A stretch of DNA of 64,000 nt. Source: Desulfatitalea sp. BRH_c12 (GTDB lineage: Bacteria > Desulfobacterota > Desulfobacteria > Desulfobacterales > Desulfosarcinaceae). Below the pieces are notes generated by a model that was given only the letters and a program-made list of their open reading frames with translations, had not been told where the DNA came from and did not search any database. The DNA is taken from positions 1 through 64,000 of the forward strand of contig LADR01000082.1 of assembly GCA_000961655.1 (NCBI GenBank). Direction: 5' to 3'. The position numbers and the translations under genes were made by a program. Within the stretch, counting starts at the first letter, position 1, and every line of letters begins with the position of its first letter. Shown piece by piece: positions 40,651 to 49,822 of this stretch.

Positions 40651-42128
40651 GGCATTTCAACCTTAGGTCGCATTGTTTTGGGGGTGATTTTCCGATGATC
40701 ATCGCCCCATGTCCGTCGATAAACCATGATTGCGCACACAATCAAAGGAACTGCTGCGCACACAATAACTGCAGTCATCCAAAGTGAAGGCTTTGCCACG
40801 GTTCGCAACCACGACGTATAGACCACCGCCGCTGCACCAGTGCAGCCGGTGAGGGCGGTGAACCGAACCGTTTGCCAGACCATTTGTTTGCGACGCAGCG
40901 GCAGGTAGAGCACCAGGAAAAGGTGGGTCGCCACGGGGCCTACAGCCAGGCCAACGATAAATCCCGGAAGGCCATAAGCATAATAACCGCCCCCGGCCGT
41001 AAATATCCCGCACGTTTGGATGATATTGGCGAAGAAAAGGGACCTGGAGTCCCCCAGGGCCAGTGGAATGCGCCCCATGGTATAAAGAAGAATGCGTGCC
41101 CAGATGTAAATGGCGGTCCATTGGGCAAGTATGCCCGCTGCATGGTAGCGTGGATCCCACAAAATGTCGAAAAACAGCGGCGCGCCCACGGCGAAACAGA
41201 TGCACACCGCGGCCCCGACCCAGAGAACGGCCTCGCGGGCGCGCAGCGCCACTGCCATGAGGCGTTCTGGCTCGTCCTGTAATTTTGAATATATCGGAAA
41301 CATCACGGCGCTGCCCAACCGCGATGCAACATCCAGCGCGGCCTTGGCAAAGACCAGCGCAATCGAGTAAAGCCCAAGCTCTTTAAGTGTCAGCACCTTG
41401 CCCAGCACAAGCTTGTCGAGGTTCAGGGCAAGAAAGGTGAAAGCGGTGCTTAAAAAGATCCATTTGCCAAACCTGAACAACTCGCGGCTGCACTCTCGAT
41501 CCCATTGGGGGCGCACGCGATACCCCGGCACAAGAAAGTGGCTGAGCACCATTTTACAGAATGCCCCAGTCAACCCACCGGCGACCATGGCCCACACGTT
41601 GGGGCGCAATAGCGCCCAGCCAATCATTACCGCCAGGGAAACTACTTGTTCCACCAGGGCGATCATTGTCACCCTGCCCAGCCGCAAATCCTTGTTCAAT
41701 GTTTTCAAGGCGGTTGAGTTGAAACCGTGGAAGATTGTTGTTATGGCCGCAACCGGCAGCAAATAAGCGAGCTGCAGGGCGGTGGGATCGTTGTTTGCGT
41801 ACCACCAGGCAAAAGGGGTGGCCAGCATGCAAGTGACAATCCACAGAGCGAAACCACGCAGGATCTGAATCGTCCAGGCGGTGTTCAGGAAGGTGGGGTC
41901 ATAGCCCCGCTTGTTCTGCACGATGCTCGGGCCGATGCCGACGTCGGAAAACATCTCCAGCCCATGCATGAAAACTTTCACCAGCGCCATCAAGCCGAAA
42001 ATTTCCGGGGTCAGCAACCAAGCGAGAATCAGGTGACTCGTAAGGCGCAAGCATCGACTGGCCCCGAAACCACCCATAGTCCATATTGATCCTCGTAGGG
42101 CAAGTCCCTTGAGGGATGACTTTTTCAT
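40647..42128 (-). CDS. wzx: Wzx-type polysaccharide flippase
   Basis: About 493 residues with ~12-14 transmembrane helices in the MOP/Wzx pattern: start MKKSSLKGLALRGSIWTM, 'DVGIGPSIVQNKRGYDPTFLNTAW' (the loop between helices typical of Wzx), then 'FGKWIFLSTAFTFLALNLDKLVLGKVLTLKELGLYSIAL'. It would translocate the undecaprenyl-linked repeat unit across the inner membrane. ATG 42128 is chosen over an upstream frame extension of 15 residues. It sits centrally in the polysaccharide locus. Confidence 0.9.
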   Translation of the reverse strand: MKKSSLKGLALRGSIWTMGGFGASRCLRLTSHLILAWLLTPEIFGLMALVKVFMHGLEMFSDVGIGPSIVQNKRGYDPTFLNTAWTIQILRGFALWIVTCMLATPFAWWYANNDPTALQLAYLLPVAAITTIFHGFNSTALKTLNKDLRLGRVTMIALVEQVVSLAVMIGWALLRPNVWAMVAGGLTGAFCKMVLSHFLVPGYRVRPQWDRECSRELFRFGKWIFLSTAFTFLALNLDKLVLGKVLTLKELGLYSIALVFAKAALDVASRLGSAVMFPIYSKLQDEPERLMAVALRAREAVLWVGAAVCICFAVGAPLFFDILWDPRYHAAGILAQWTAIYIWARILLYTMGRIPLALGDSRSLFFANIIQTCGIFTAGGGYYAYGLPGFIVGLAVGPVATHLFLVLYLPLRRKQMVWQTVRFTALTGCTGAAAVVYTSWLRTVAKPSLWMTAVIVCAAVPLIVCAIMVYRRTWGDDHRKITPKTMRPKVEMP

Positions 42129-42339
42129 CTCAGGGTTCGTTTTTTTAGTATGCGACCAAATCAATGTTCTCACCCTGCTAAAGTGGCTTGATAATAAATA
42201 TAGATGATTTTATCGATTTTGGATTCCCAATCGAACAAATTTTTAATTCTTTCTCGCCCTGTCGGATATAGCTTGTGCCCATCCATAACACTACAAGGAT
42301 ACCTATCACTTTTTTTTGGTTTACAAGTAGTTACAACCG

Positions 42340-42375
42340 CGGATGGGCACTATGTGAGATAGCCCACCCTACAAG
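42340..42375 (+). repeat. Decayed REP palindrome
   Basis: ATGGGCAC..GAGATAGCCCACCCTAC retains the GCCCACCCTAC half of the main REP class but a damaged left arm. Confidence 0.5.
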
Positions 42376-42414
42376 GGCGGGATGGGGACCCTACTGTGCT
42401 AAAACATGTTCGTC

Positions 42415-43575
42415 CTATTTTGAGTGTGGCTGGTATAGTTCATTAATCCAAGCTCGCTGTTCTTTAGTAAAATCTCCAAGCCATATAGAATCTAAAGGCG
42501 ATTGTATTTTTTTATAAAGAGCAATTCCATATTCTATCAGATCGTGGTATGGTTTCATTTTAAGCAGGAAGCTTGCCTGTATCATATTTTTTAGCATCCA
42601 ATCAACCTGTTCTATTGTTAGCATTTCGAGATTGAATTTCGTGTTATCCCCAATGAGATCAACCACCAATCCAACACTGTTGGTCAAATTTTCGGCTGCA
42701 TATAAAAGTGCATCTTCTTTTCCTCCAAGATAATTATAAAAAGGGAGTATAATTATAGCGTAACAGGGCAGTTTACGTGATGGGTATCGGCGAAACATCG
42801 TATATTGATGAATCATTTGTGTCGGATGAACCAGATCATGTGAATCCATATGTTCAACAGCAATACTACCTTTAATAGGCAACCTGCTTTGGGCGTATAG
42901 AAATGTATCGAAATCTACATATCTACCCTTAATTTTTCCAACTTTATTAAAAATATCAATAGGCTTTAATGATAAGCACCATTTGAGATCTATAAACGCT
43001 TCGAATGTTGTAGCAATCCTATCTTCTAAAACGATTCCGTTATTGTTATAAAAAGCTATACCTTGAAAAATAGATCTATTTTCCTTGAATCGATCATATC
43101 TTATACTAATACTTTTACCAAAAACCAAAGCATCGTAGTCATGCAAGAAAATACAATTTGTTCTTGCATTGTTGATTCCAATGCACCAAGAAAGCCATGA
43201 AAATATATATGGCAACTTGAATTTTTCTGACAAGAAGGCTTGCAAAAAATTATAATAAAAGAAGTCAATATTAAGAGATGGGAATTTATTTTTTACATGT
43301 TCTTCGAATTTTTTAGGCAAAGCACCTTTTGTAGTATCTACTGCAATATTTACTTTCTTAAGCTCAGTCCAGTCTATGGAGGATAAACAAATTAAATTAG
43401 CTATGAGAACATAAGGCAATCTACTTGCCATTCCTATAATTACAGTGCATCCTACTTCGTCCACATTATTCAATGGTTTCTTCCATTTAAATATCATACT
43501 CAATAGCAATCTTAAAATTTCCCGAAAAGACTTGAAATAGCAATATGATAGCTTAGAGTATTTGCCATATTTCAT
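42415..43575 (-). CDS. AT-rich hypothetical, probable glycosyltransferase
   Basis: 386 residues of distinctly lower GC than its neighbours, rich in Ile, Asn, Lys and Tyr. The first ~30 residues are hydrophobic/basic (FREILRLLLSMIFKWKKP). A GT-A-like DxD motif occurs in NCIFLHDYDALVFG, followed by YDRFKENRSIF. No family is recognised with certainty. Position between the flippase and an IS66 remnant, plus base composition, suggest a recently acquired serotype-like gene. It may transfer a sugar. Confidence 0.55.
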   Translation of the reverse strand: MKYGKYSKLSYCYFKSFREILRLLLSMIFKWKKPLNNVDEVGCTVIIGMASRLPYVLIANLICLSSIDWTELKKVNIAVDTTKGALPKKFEEHVKNKFPSLNIDFFYYNFLQAFLSEKFKLPYIFSWLSWCIGINNARTNCIFLHDYDALVFGKSISIRYDRFKENRSIFQGIAFYNNNGIVLEDRIATTFEAFIDLKWCLSLKPIDIFNKVGKIKGRYVDFDTFLYAQSRLPIKGSIAVEHMDSHDLVHPTQMIHQYTMFRRYPSRKLPCYAIIILPFYNYLGGKEDALLYAAENLTNSVGLVVDLIGDNTKFNLEMLTIEQVDWMLKNMIQASFLLKMKPYHDLIEYGIALYKKIQSPLDSIWLGDFTKEQRAWINELYQPHSK

Positions 43576-44034
43576 AGACTTTCATCCTTCCCGAGTGCGA
43601 TATTTCTCTTTTCCGTAGGCGAAGCCTTGTGGCTTCTGTATAAACTCTTGTCAATCTAATTTGATTACTATTGTTTTTAGTGGCCGCTCGTAATTTGTTC
43701 ATGATTGCAATTACTACGGTTACTAAGAATGCATTTATCCATTTAACAAGCCAGCCAGATAGACCCATAACCAAAGGAGAAGGTCTGATGCCACCCTTCA
43801 GATGGCGCTCGCCCGCGACGGCGGGCGCTTTATGTCTTTTGTGAAGAGCTTCAGCCACCATTTCCGCTCCCATCGGCACGATGTAACGGGCAAACTTCCG
43901 GTTTCACTCTTGTCCAAAAACGGTTTTAAAATGAAGTATTCGATACTTGAAAAAAAGTCCCCTTGAGAGGCATGGTTTTGTTGAACGGACAAACCCTTAG
44001 CCAGCAGCAAGGAGGCATCCCGATGGTACTGCGG
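43576..44034. other. Intergenic region before IS66 remnant
   Basis: About 460 bp with no convincing gene. A plus-strand GCGCTCGCCCGCGACGGCGGGCGC palindrome occurs at ~43,804, and GCAAGGAGG at ~44,007 is followed by a broken frame. Confidence 0.35.
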
Positions 44035-44808
44035 TGGTCCCCAAAAACTGGACAATGTGCACAGCGCATCCAATGAATTTTGGACGCTTTTCCGACCCCA
44101 CGCTAAAAGAGGAACCGATGCCATGGACGAAATTGGCGTGCTGCCACGATTCACTGGAACATTGTGTCACGATCATTGGAAGCCATACTACAGATACGGT
44201 TGCACGCATGCGCTGTGCAATGCGCATCATCTGAGGGAATTGACCAGGGCATGGGAGCAGGATGGCCAAAAGTGGGCACAACAGATGAAAAAGTTGCTCG
44301 AAACAATCAACGATAAGGTTCAGGAAGCCGGCGGCATTTTGGACGCCGGGACTTCGGAGAAATATCGACGAAAATACAGAAAAGTACTTGAAACAGCCGA
44401 AATAGAGTGCCCGCCACCGGATAGACCGAAAAAAAGGGAAAACGAGGTCGAATAAAAAAGACGAAATCCCGAAATCTCTTGGAACGATTGAGGGACTATG
44501 AAAATGATGTGCTGCGATTCATGGATGATGAGCGCGTCCCTTTTACCAACAATATGGGCGAAAACGACATTCGTATGACAAAAGTTCAACAGAAGATATC
44601 CGGATGCTTTCGTTCAATGGAAGGTGCTTTGATTTTTTGTCGAATACGAAGCTTTTTGTCTACTTGCCGAAAACAGGGTATCAAGGCCAGTCAATCTCTG
44701 GATAATCTGTTCAGAGGCCAATTGCCGGACTTCCCACATGCGAACACAGGGAATCTGGCGACAGACGCTAGTTACTTAAAATTTTTATTCGATGCCCAGA
44801 TTCGATAA
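44035..44808 (+). pseudogene. IS66-family transposase, C-terminal remnant, frameshifted
   Basis: Frame one (from ~44,045) encodes HSASNEFWTLFRPHAKRGTDAMDEIG...HDHWKPYYRYGCTHALCNAHHLREL, the IS66 core. At the A7 run near 44,430 the frame shifts, and KKGKRGRIKKTKSRNLLERLRDYENDVLRFM...TNNMGENDIRMTKVQQKISGCFRS continues in another frame to 44,808. The first ~250 residues (including the Zn-binding N-terminus) and the IS66 accessory genes are missing. It is the only plus-strand element inside the polysaccharide locus. Confidence 0.9.
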
Positions 44809-44930
44809 AGATCACTGAAAAAGAAGATCGTTTCTTAAGGCACGGCGATCTTGCGAGGACGGCCAAACAAAGCTGTCATGAGGGAAGTGCCGGATCGCGG
44901 ATGGCCAACAATGAAAATAGGGCGCTGCTA

Positions 44931-45869
44931 TTATTTATGAATAGCGCAAGGATTCCATGAGGAGTGCTGCCTTTCATCGAGAAGGATGGTTGCTTTTTTC
45001 TTTCCAAGAAGCAAACAACACCATTGATAACGGCGCAGAAATGCACGAAAGGCTGGATCTTCCAACCGCTCCTTGCGGTTGAGTATGCTTTGCACATACC
45101 CCCACCACATGGCCGCGCCACCGACAATATAAGGCGGGCGGGTCATGCGGTACAGGGCAGAGGCTGTCATATAGGCCAATCCGGTGCCCATGAAATACTG
45201 TCCAAAACCATGGCGCATGCGACCGGTGCGCATTCCTTGCTGGCTGGACCCCATGGGGCGCAGGTGAATAAAACGCAAATCAGGTTCATCCCAACTGCAG
45301 GCGAGCCAGCCGAGCATCCGGCAGCGGTGGCCGTCAATGGCATCCCACATCACCTGTTGGACAAAACCACCGATCTGGTCGAAACATTTTTTACGGAACA
45401 GTTTGGTCATACCCACTGAATTTTCATCGCCGCACTTTTCGCTGATCAGCTTGCCGGTCTTTTGCTCAATGAAATAGGGTTTGCCGCTGCAGGTCCCGAT
45501 GCGCGGATTTTCTCGCATCCGTCGGAGCAAAATTTCAAAGTAGCGCGGGGGCAGATCGAGGTCCAGATCCAGCTTGCAGATATAAGGGAATGCGTCGGCC
45601 GGCACGGAATGATAGCCGTCGTAGAATGCTTCGATAACCCCCGGCCCGACACTGCGATGGCCCCGATTTTTGCGGCGCACGATTTTGATAAAATTGTGCT
45701 TGCCGGCATATTCCGCCAATATCTCCGGTGTCTTGTCCGTTGAACCGTCATCGACGATCACCCACAAGGCAGGCTTTATCGATTGAGCGACCATGCTGTC
45801 CAGCGTGCGGCGCATGAACCCGGCCTCATTGCGGCAGGGGGATATGACCAGGTATTTTTCATCAGACAT
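44931..45869 (-). CDS. Family 2 glycosyltransferase
   Basis: About 312 residues: YLVISPCRNEAGFMRRTLDSM, IVDDGSTDKTPEIL, YICKLDLDLDLPPRYFEILL (DxD), then KLFRKKCFDQIGGF and 'MWDAIDGHRCRMLGW' (acceptor and catalytic segment). The C-terminus lacks a long membrane tail. ATG 45869 is chosen because the conserved 'YLVISPCRNE' begins there, leaving a 43-nt gap to the upstream deacetylase. Confidence 0.88.
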   Translation of the reverse strand: MSDEKYLVISPCRNEAGFMRRTLDSMVAQSIKPALWVIVDDGSTDKTPEILAEYAGKHNFIKIVRRKNRGHRSVGPGVIEAFYDGYHSVPADAFPYICKLDLDLDLPPRYFEILLRRMRENPRIGTCSGKPYFIEQKTGKLISEKCGDENSVGMTKLFRKKCFDQIGGFVQQVMWDAIDGHRCRMLGWLACSWDEPDLRFIHLRPMGSSQQGMRTGRMRHGFGQYFMGTGLAYMTASALYRMTRPPYIVGGAAMWWGYVQSILNRKERLEDPAFRAFLRRYQWCCLLLGKKKATILLDERQHSSWNPCAIHK

Positions 45870-45912
45870 TGTATTTTTGTCCAGCCTCGATATAGCGCTC
45901 GTTGCAATCACC

Positions 45913-46947
45913 TTACCGGATCCAATCCCGGAAACGGCACAATTCAGCGCGAAAACCCAGGGCATCGTGGGTGCATCCTCCCCTTACTGTCCGTTGCATC
46001 GTGATGGGGAGGCGGGCCAGCCGTGTCAAAACAGCCCGGCGATTGAAACCAGAATGCATGGCACAGGCATATTGATACCCTGCATCCAAGACAGCGCGTT
46101 CAACCCGCTCATCCAAATCCCCGTTTGGATAGCAGAAACCAATTACATCAGTGCCCGTCCATTCACTCAGATGTTGTGCCGAACGCTCCAATTCGTCTTT
46201 CAGTAAGGCATCGTCCAACTGCGGCAGAATGGGGTGGGTAACCGTGTGCGAGCCTATCTCGTGGCCGCGCTTAGAAAGCGCCGTCACCTGTTTGATCGAC
46301 ATGGGACGATACAATCCTCTCGAAATGGAGCCGCCTGCAAGCGATTCCGCTTTCTCCACCAGATTTATTCGTACATCCGGCGCAGCTTGCTTGAGCCAGG
46401 CCATCCATGTTCGAATGTCAGTGGATGGCATTGAATTCAGTCTCGCCAACCCCTTTCGAGCCGCATGCGACATCCGCTGCCACGCATCCGCCGCGCGGTC
46501 ATACCACAGTGGCGCGCCATCTGCCACAAAACCGCTGGTAATGAAAAATGTGCCACGCAGGCCTTGCGTTTCAAGGATGGGTGCGGCCACCTCGAAGTTG
46601 TCCGCATACCCGTCATCAAAGGTTACCGCCACCAGAGGCTTTTTGAATGGTCTGCCGGTAGCCAGTGCTTCTATCGCCTCGCGTGCCGGCATCACGTTGC
46701 AGTGCCCGGCAAGCCATTGCATTTGCTTTTGGAAAACGTCTGATGGAATAACCAGCGATTCAAGGGGATATTCAATGCATTGCTCTGACGGCAGAATGCG
46801 ATGATACATCAATATGGTCAGCCCCCGCCGCATTCGACGTTCGTGCAATTGCAACAAACCTGTAGAAACGGCGAATAAATCGAAAAATGCCCGGATACGG
46901 TGTTTTATTAGCGCTTTTCTGGGGCTAAAGGATGGACGAGGTGTCAT
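45913..46947 (-). CDS. Polysaccharide deacetylase (NodB homology domain)
   Basis: 344 residues. Motif 1: VAVTFDDGYADNFEVAAPIL (catalytic Asp and metal Asp). Motif 2: EIGSHTVTHPILPQL (H-x3-H metal ligands). 'VIGFCYPNGDLDERV' is motif 3. A basic N-terminus without a clear signal peptide suggests a cytoplasmic or membrane-surface protein. It removes N-acetyl groups from sugars of the polymer or precursor. The start overlaps the GNAT gene by 4 nt. A second deacetylase is at 50,754. Confidence 0.9.
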   Translation of the reverse strand: MTPRPSFSPRKALIKHRIRAFFDLFAVSTGLLQLHERRMRRGLTILMYHRILPSEQCIEYPLESLVIPSDVFQKQMQWLAGHCNVMPAREAIEALATGRPFKKPLVAVTFDDGYADNFEVAAPILETQGLRGTFFITSGFVADGAPLWYDRAADAWQRMSHAARKGLARLNSMPSTDIRTWMAWLKQAAPDVRINLVEKAESLAGGSISRGLYRPMSIKQVTALSKRGHEIGSHTVTHPILPQLDDALLKDELERSAQHLSEWTGTDVIGFCYPNGDLDERVERAVLDAGYQYACAMHSGFNRRAVLTRLARLPITMQRTVRGGCTHDALGFRAELCRFRDWIR

Positions 46948-47597
46948 GCGCTGTCTACACCGAGCGCCTGTTTCCGGGTAATAGGCTTCATTGTAGCAAT
47001 TCTCATAAAGCCATTCTTCTGAAGAGCGCGTATTGATGACATATTGTGAATGTTACAGTCGGAGTATGCTTTACCGCCCTCGCGCAGCAGTGCATTCATT
47101 AAATAGCGAGATACAGCAGGGCCAATTCCGCGACCACGATAGCCAGGGTAGGTCTGTTCACGAAATAGGACAATGTCATCCTCATTTAGGTCCACGAACC
47201 AGCGTTTGAAATCGTGCCCACGACGGACAAATTTACGGTGAGATATTTGCCCATCAACAAGCCCAACCCACATGGAAGCGCCATACTTCATTTCAAATTT
47301 AGCTTGTTTCAGCCCTTTTTCCCCTTCATGGCGCAACATCACGTCCCTTACAGAATACGGGATTTCTTCGAAATGATTATATCTGGCGAACCCGCAGGGG
47401 GGAGTGACGACAGGTTCAAATGGGCCATTATGCACAAAAATGTAGCTTAGATTTTGGAATCGACGCCGATAGTATTGTCTTATTTTTCGAAATACTTTTA
47501 TGCCAAAACCTTTTATACCCGGGGGCACAGGGACCCAATACGCATCTATAGGATTAACATTTGGGTGGTGATTGTGGGGGGATCCCGATTTATTCAT
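46944..47597 (-). CDS. GNAT-family N-acetyltransferase
   Basis: About 217 residues. The C-terminal half has a GNAT acetyl-CoA motif A-like segment 'TYPGYRGRGIGPAVSRYLMNALLREGGKAYSDCNIHNMSSIRALQKNGF'. The N-terminal part resembles FemAB-associated sugar-acyl modifiers. ATG 47597 overlaps the end of the FemAB-like gene by 8 nt; a longer upstream frame is that gene read out of frame. It may acylate an amino sugar freed by the deacetylases. Confidence 0.8.
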   Translation of the reverse strand: MNKSGSPHNHHPNVNPIDAYWVPVPPGIKGFGIKVFRKIRQYYRRRFQNLSYIFVHNGPFEPVVTPPCGFARYNHFEEIPYSVRDVMLRHEGEKGLKQAKFEMKYGASMWVGLVDGQISHRKFVRRGHDFKRWFVDLNEDDIVLFREQTYPGYRGRGIGPAVSRYLMNALLREGGKAYSDCNIHNMSSIRALQKNGFMRIATMKPITRKQALGVDSA

Positions 47598-48675
47598 ATC
47601 TACTCTTCCGTTCAAAATCCTTAATGATACGGCCGGGGATACGGAGCACCGTTTTAAATGCAGACTGTCTGCTCCATTTTTCAACACGTTGTCCCAAATG
47701 GTAAAGATGGTTTCGAATGGAAGGTAATTCGGCACAGCCTTCCGCAATCGGTATGCCGCCTGTCATGACACGCTTCTTGTAAAGTGACATGCCTTTTCCA
47801 AGATCGATGTAATGAATGCCGCTAACCGCCGCTGATTTTATCATTTCATACAAGAGAATCAACCCGGGCGAATACTCTTGCAGGTCGTCGTTGTATGCGG
47901 GGAACCAGGAGTGCCATACATTGCGCGAGTACATGGCAAAATGAACGGCGGCTAATTTCTCACCTGCATAGAGGCAGGACAACATTCCTCCGAAATCTTC
48001 ATCTCGGGTTGCGTGAATACGTTCGATAAGCCTTGTGCACCATGGTAGTGCAAAATAATCGACCGTACCCGTTTGCCTGCATTGCAGCGACTTCCATTGA
48101 ATCATCTGGCGCAATACCTCCTGATCCTGCGAGTATTGAATATACTTGACTGGCCCTATGGCGGCTTCGAGCTTATCGCGCTTTCTTTCAACCTCACGGA
48201 ACTGTTTCCTTGCGGATTTATTGATGGAAGCTTTATAGTTATTATAACCTTGAGATATATCAATAATCGGTGATTGAAATGTAGCAGTGACAAACTTCCC
48301 AAACCGATCCTGGGAAATAGGCAGATGATCAAATTCCCAGCGGACGAGATTGAACCCGCGTAAAAGCGCTTCGGCTGTCCACTGTGCGTTCAATTCGGCT
48401 ATGGGTCCGTGGTGATCCGAAAGACCAAGTCCGGTCGGTCGGCCTACCCCACCACGGCTCTTATGAAATGGAAAGAAGCCGACAATTTTTGAATTGTCTT
48501 TGATAATCCCTACATGCACATCATCGCGCACAGCAGCCACTGCTTGGGTGAAGGCGGGGCTAAAATAGGGGTTTGCCAGGGCAGGGTTCGATCTTTGGAT
48601 CGCTTTCCATCGATCGATCATTTCGCTTGTAAGCCGCTTGGCATTAAGGACTTCATACTTCATTAAGTCACACAT
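47590..48675 (-). CDS. FemAB/BcsL-like GNAT protein
   Basis: 361 residues of the 'GNAT family, FemAB-like' exopolysaccharide type: 'IIKDNSKIVGFFPFHKS', 'GLSDHHGPIAE', 'NKSARKQFREVERKRDKLEAAIGPVKYIQYS', 'GTVDYFALPWCTRLIERI', 'LYAGEKLAAVHFAMYSRNVWHSWFPAYNDDLQEYSPGLILLYEMIKSA', ending 'YIDLGKGMSLYKKRVMTGG'. Such proteins transfer an acyl or aminoacyl group and are commonly encoded with exosortase loci. It is coupled to the next GNAT gene. Confidence 0.85.
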   Translation of the reverse strand: MCDLMKYEVLNAKRLTSEMIDRWKAIQRSNPALANPYFSPAFTQAVAAVRDDVHVGIIKDNSKIVGFFPFHKSRGGVGRPTGLGLSDHHGPIAELNAQWTAEALLRGFNLVRWEFDHLPISQDRFGKFVTATFQSPIIDISQGYNNYKASINKSARKQFREVERKRDKLEAAIGPVKYIQYSQDQEVLRQMIQWKSLQCRQTGTVDYFALPWCTRLIERIHATRDEDFGGMLSCLYAGEKLAAVHFAMYSRNVWHSWFPAYNDDLQEYSPGLILLYEMIKSAAVSGIHYIDLGKGMSLYKKRVMTGGIPIAEGCAELPSIRNHLYHLGQRVEKWSRQSAFKTVLRIPGRIIKDFERKSRYE

Positions 48676-48694
48676 AGTTGTTAAAAGGGACGGT

Positions 48695-49822
48695 TCACAG
48701 AATCGCTAATCGTCGTTCCAACAATTGGACATCCATTTCCTGATGTATGGGAAAACATACCAAGCGTTCCCAGAGACGCATTGCGCCGTTATTTCCTTCG
48801 ACAATGGCATGCGGCAAGGTAGGCCATGAGTGGATATCGACACCAGCGCGATGGCCACGTTCATACCATTGGCGGCTTATGGTCGCAGATTCTGCAAATG
48901 TTGGAAAAACCAGAGGTATAGCACCTGGCGAGAGATTCGGAAAAACGGGCATCAGCCCTTGTCGGCTTGTCCATTGTTGCCATAAATAATAGATCGTCTG
49001 CCGATTTTCCCTTACGCGATCAATATTTTCCTGATGCAGAAATGAATCGGTACTCTCGTCCATTCCGAAGTCTTTTAGAATCGGTGGATCCCTGAAAGCA
49101 TTTTGCGATCCATACGGTACGGGCGCTCCCAAACGCTTGCGGTGTTCTGTTACGCGTTGGCGGTGTTTCATCACATAATCAATAACTGGCAACTGTTTAA
49201 TCCGGTTTTTAAGGCGATGCTTGATAGACAAAGAAGCACGTGGTTGTAGTATTAGTGTTGATAAATCGGGATTCGTGCCATGATATATATATAAGTAAGC
49301 GCCATTAATTATTGGAAAGCTCTTCCGTGGTGCGCTCACCCCCATATCACCAAATGTACCGAGTAATTGTCCGGAAAATGTCCCACCGAAGCCATGCGCA
49401 TTGTCTTCGATAAGTAGTAGCGAATGATCCTGACAGAATTTAACACAGGTTTTCATCTGTTGAGGCTGCCCAAAGTAGTGCACAATCAGGAGCGCTTTAG
49501 TGGCCATGCTAATTCTTTGCTCTACCCAGGTCCATTCCGGTTCCAGAGTTGGTCCGACCGGATAATATTTTGGTTTAATACCCAATTCTTGTAGTGGTTC
49601 AAGTGCTGATTCACATATAAACTCAGGAACAAGCAAATCATCCCCTTGCTCTAATCCGATTGAGTTGAGGCCGTATTTGAGCGCTGTCCGTGCAAAAGCG
49701 AATTTATAGGGCGAAGTATTGTTGCTCGCCAGTCTTCTGGGGAAAATATTCACGGGTATTTTTTCAGGTCGCCGGCCGAAAGTTATACCTCCCTCCCCCG
49801 CAACACTTAATGCTTTATACAT
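48695..49822 (-). CDS. DegT/DnrJ/EryC1-like aminotransferase
   Basis: 375 residues. 'LLIVHYFGQPQQMKTCVKFCQDHSLLLIEDNAHGFGG' contains the PLP-contacting Asp/His (EDNAH). 'GVSAPRKSFPIINGAYLYI' carries the Schiff-base Lys (RKSFPI). The N-terminal part ('TALKYGLNSIGLEQGDDLLVPEFICESALEPL') is the large-domain start. It forms 3- or 4-amino sugars from keto sugars using PLP. The start overlaps the upstream glycosyltransferase by 16 nt. Confidence 0.87.
   Translation of the reverse strand: MYKALSVAGEGGITFGRRPEKIPVNIFPRRLASNNTSPYKFAFARTALKYGLNSIGLEQGDDLLVPEFICESALEPLQELGIKPKYYPVGPTLEPEWTWVEQRISMATKALLIVHYFGQPQQMKTCVKFCQDHSLLLIEDNAHGFGGTFSGQLLGTFGDMGVSAPRKSFPIINGAYLYIYHGTNPDLSTLILQPRASLSIKHRLKNRIKQLPVIDYVMKHRQRVTEHRKRLGAPVPYGSQNAFRDPPILKDFGMDESTDSFLHQENIDRVRENRQTIYYLWQQWTSRQGLMPVFPNLSPGAIPLVFPTFAESATISRQWYERGHRAGVDIHSWPTLPHAIVEGNNGAMRLWERLVCFPIHQEMDVQLLERRLAIL

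Noticed and set aside
43553-43879. A 108-codon minus-strand frame
   Set aside because: It overlaps the start of the AT-rich gene and has no recognisable pattern or good ribosome binding site.
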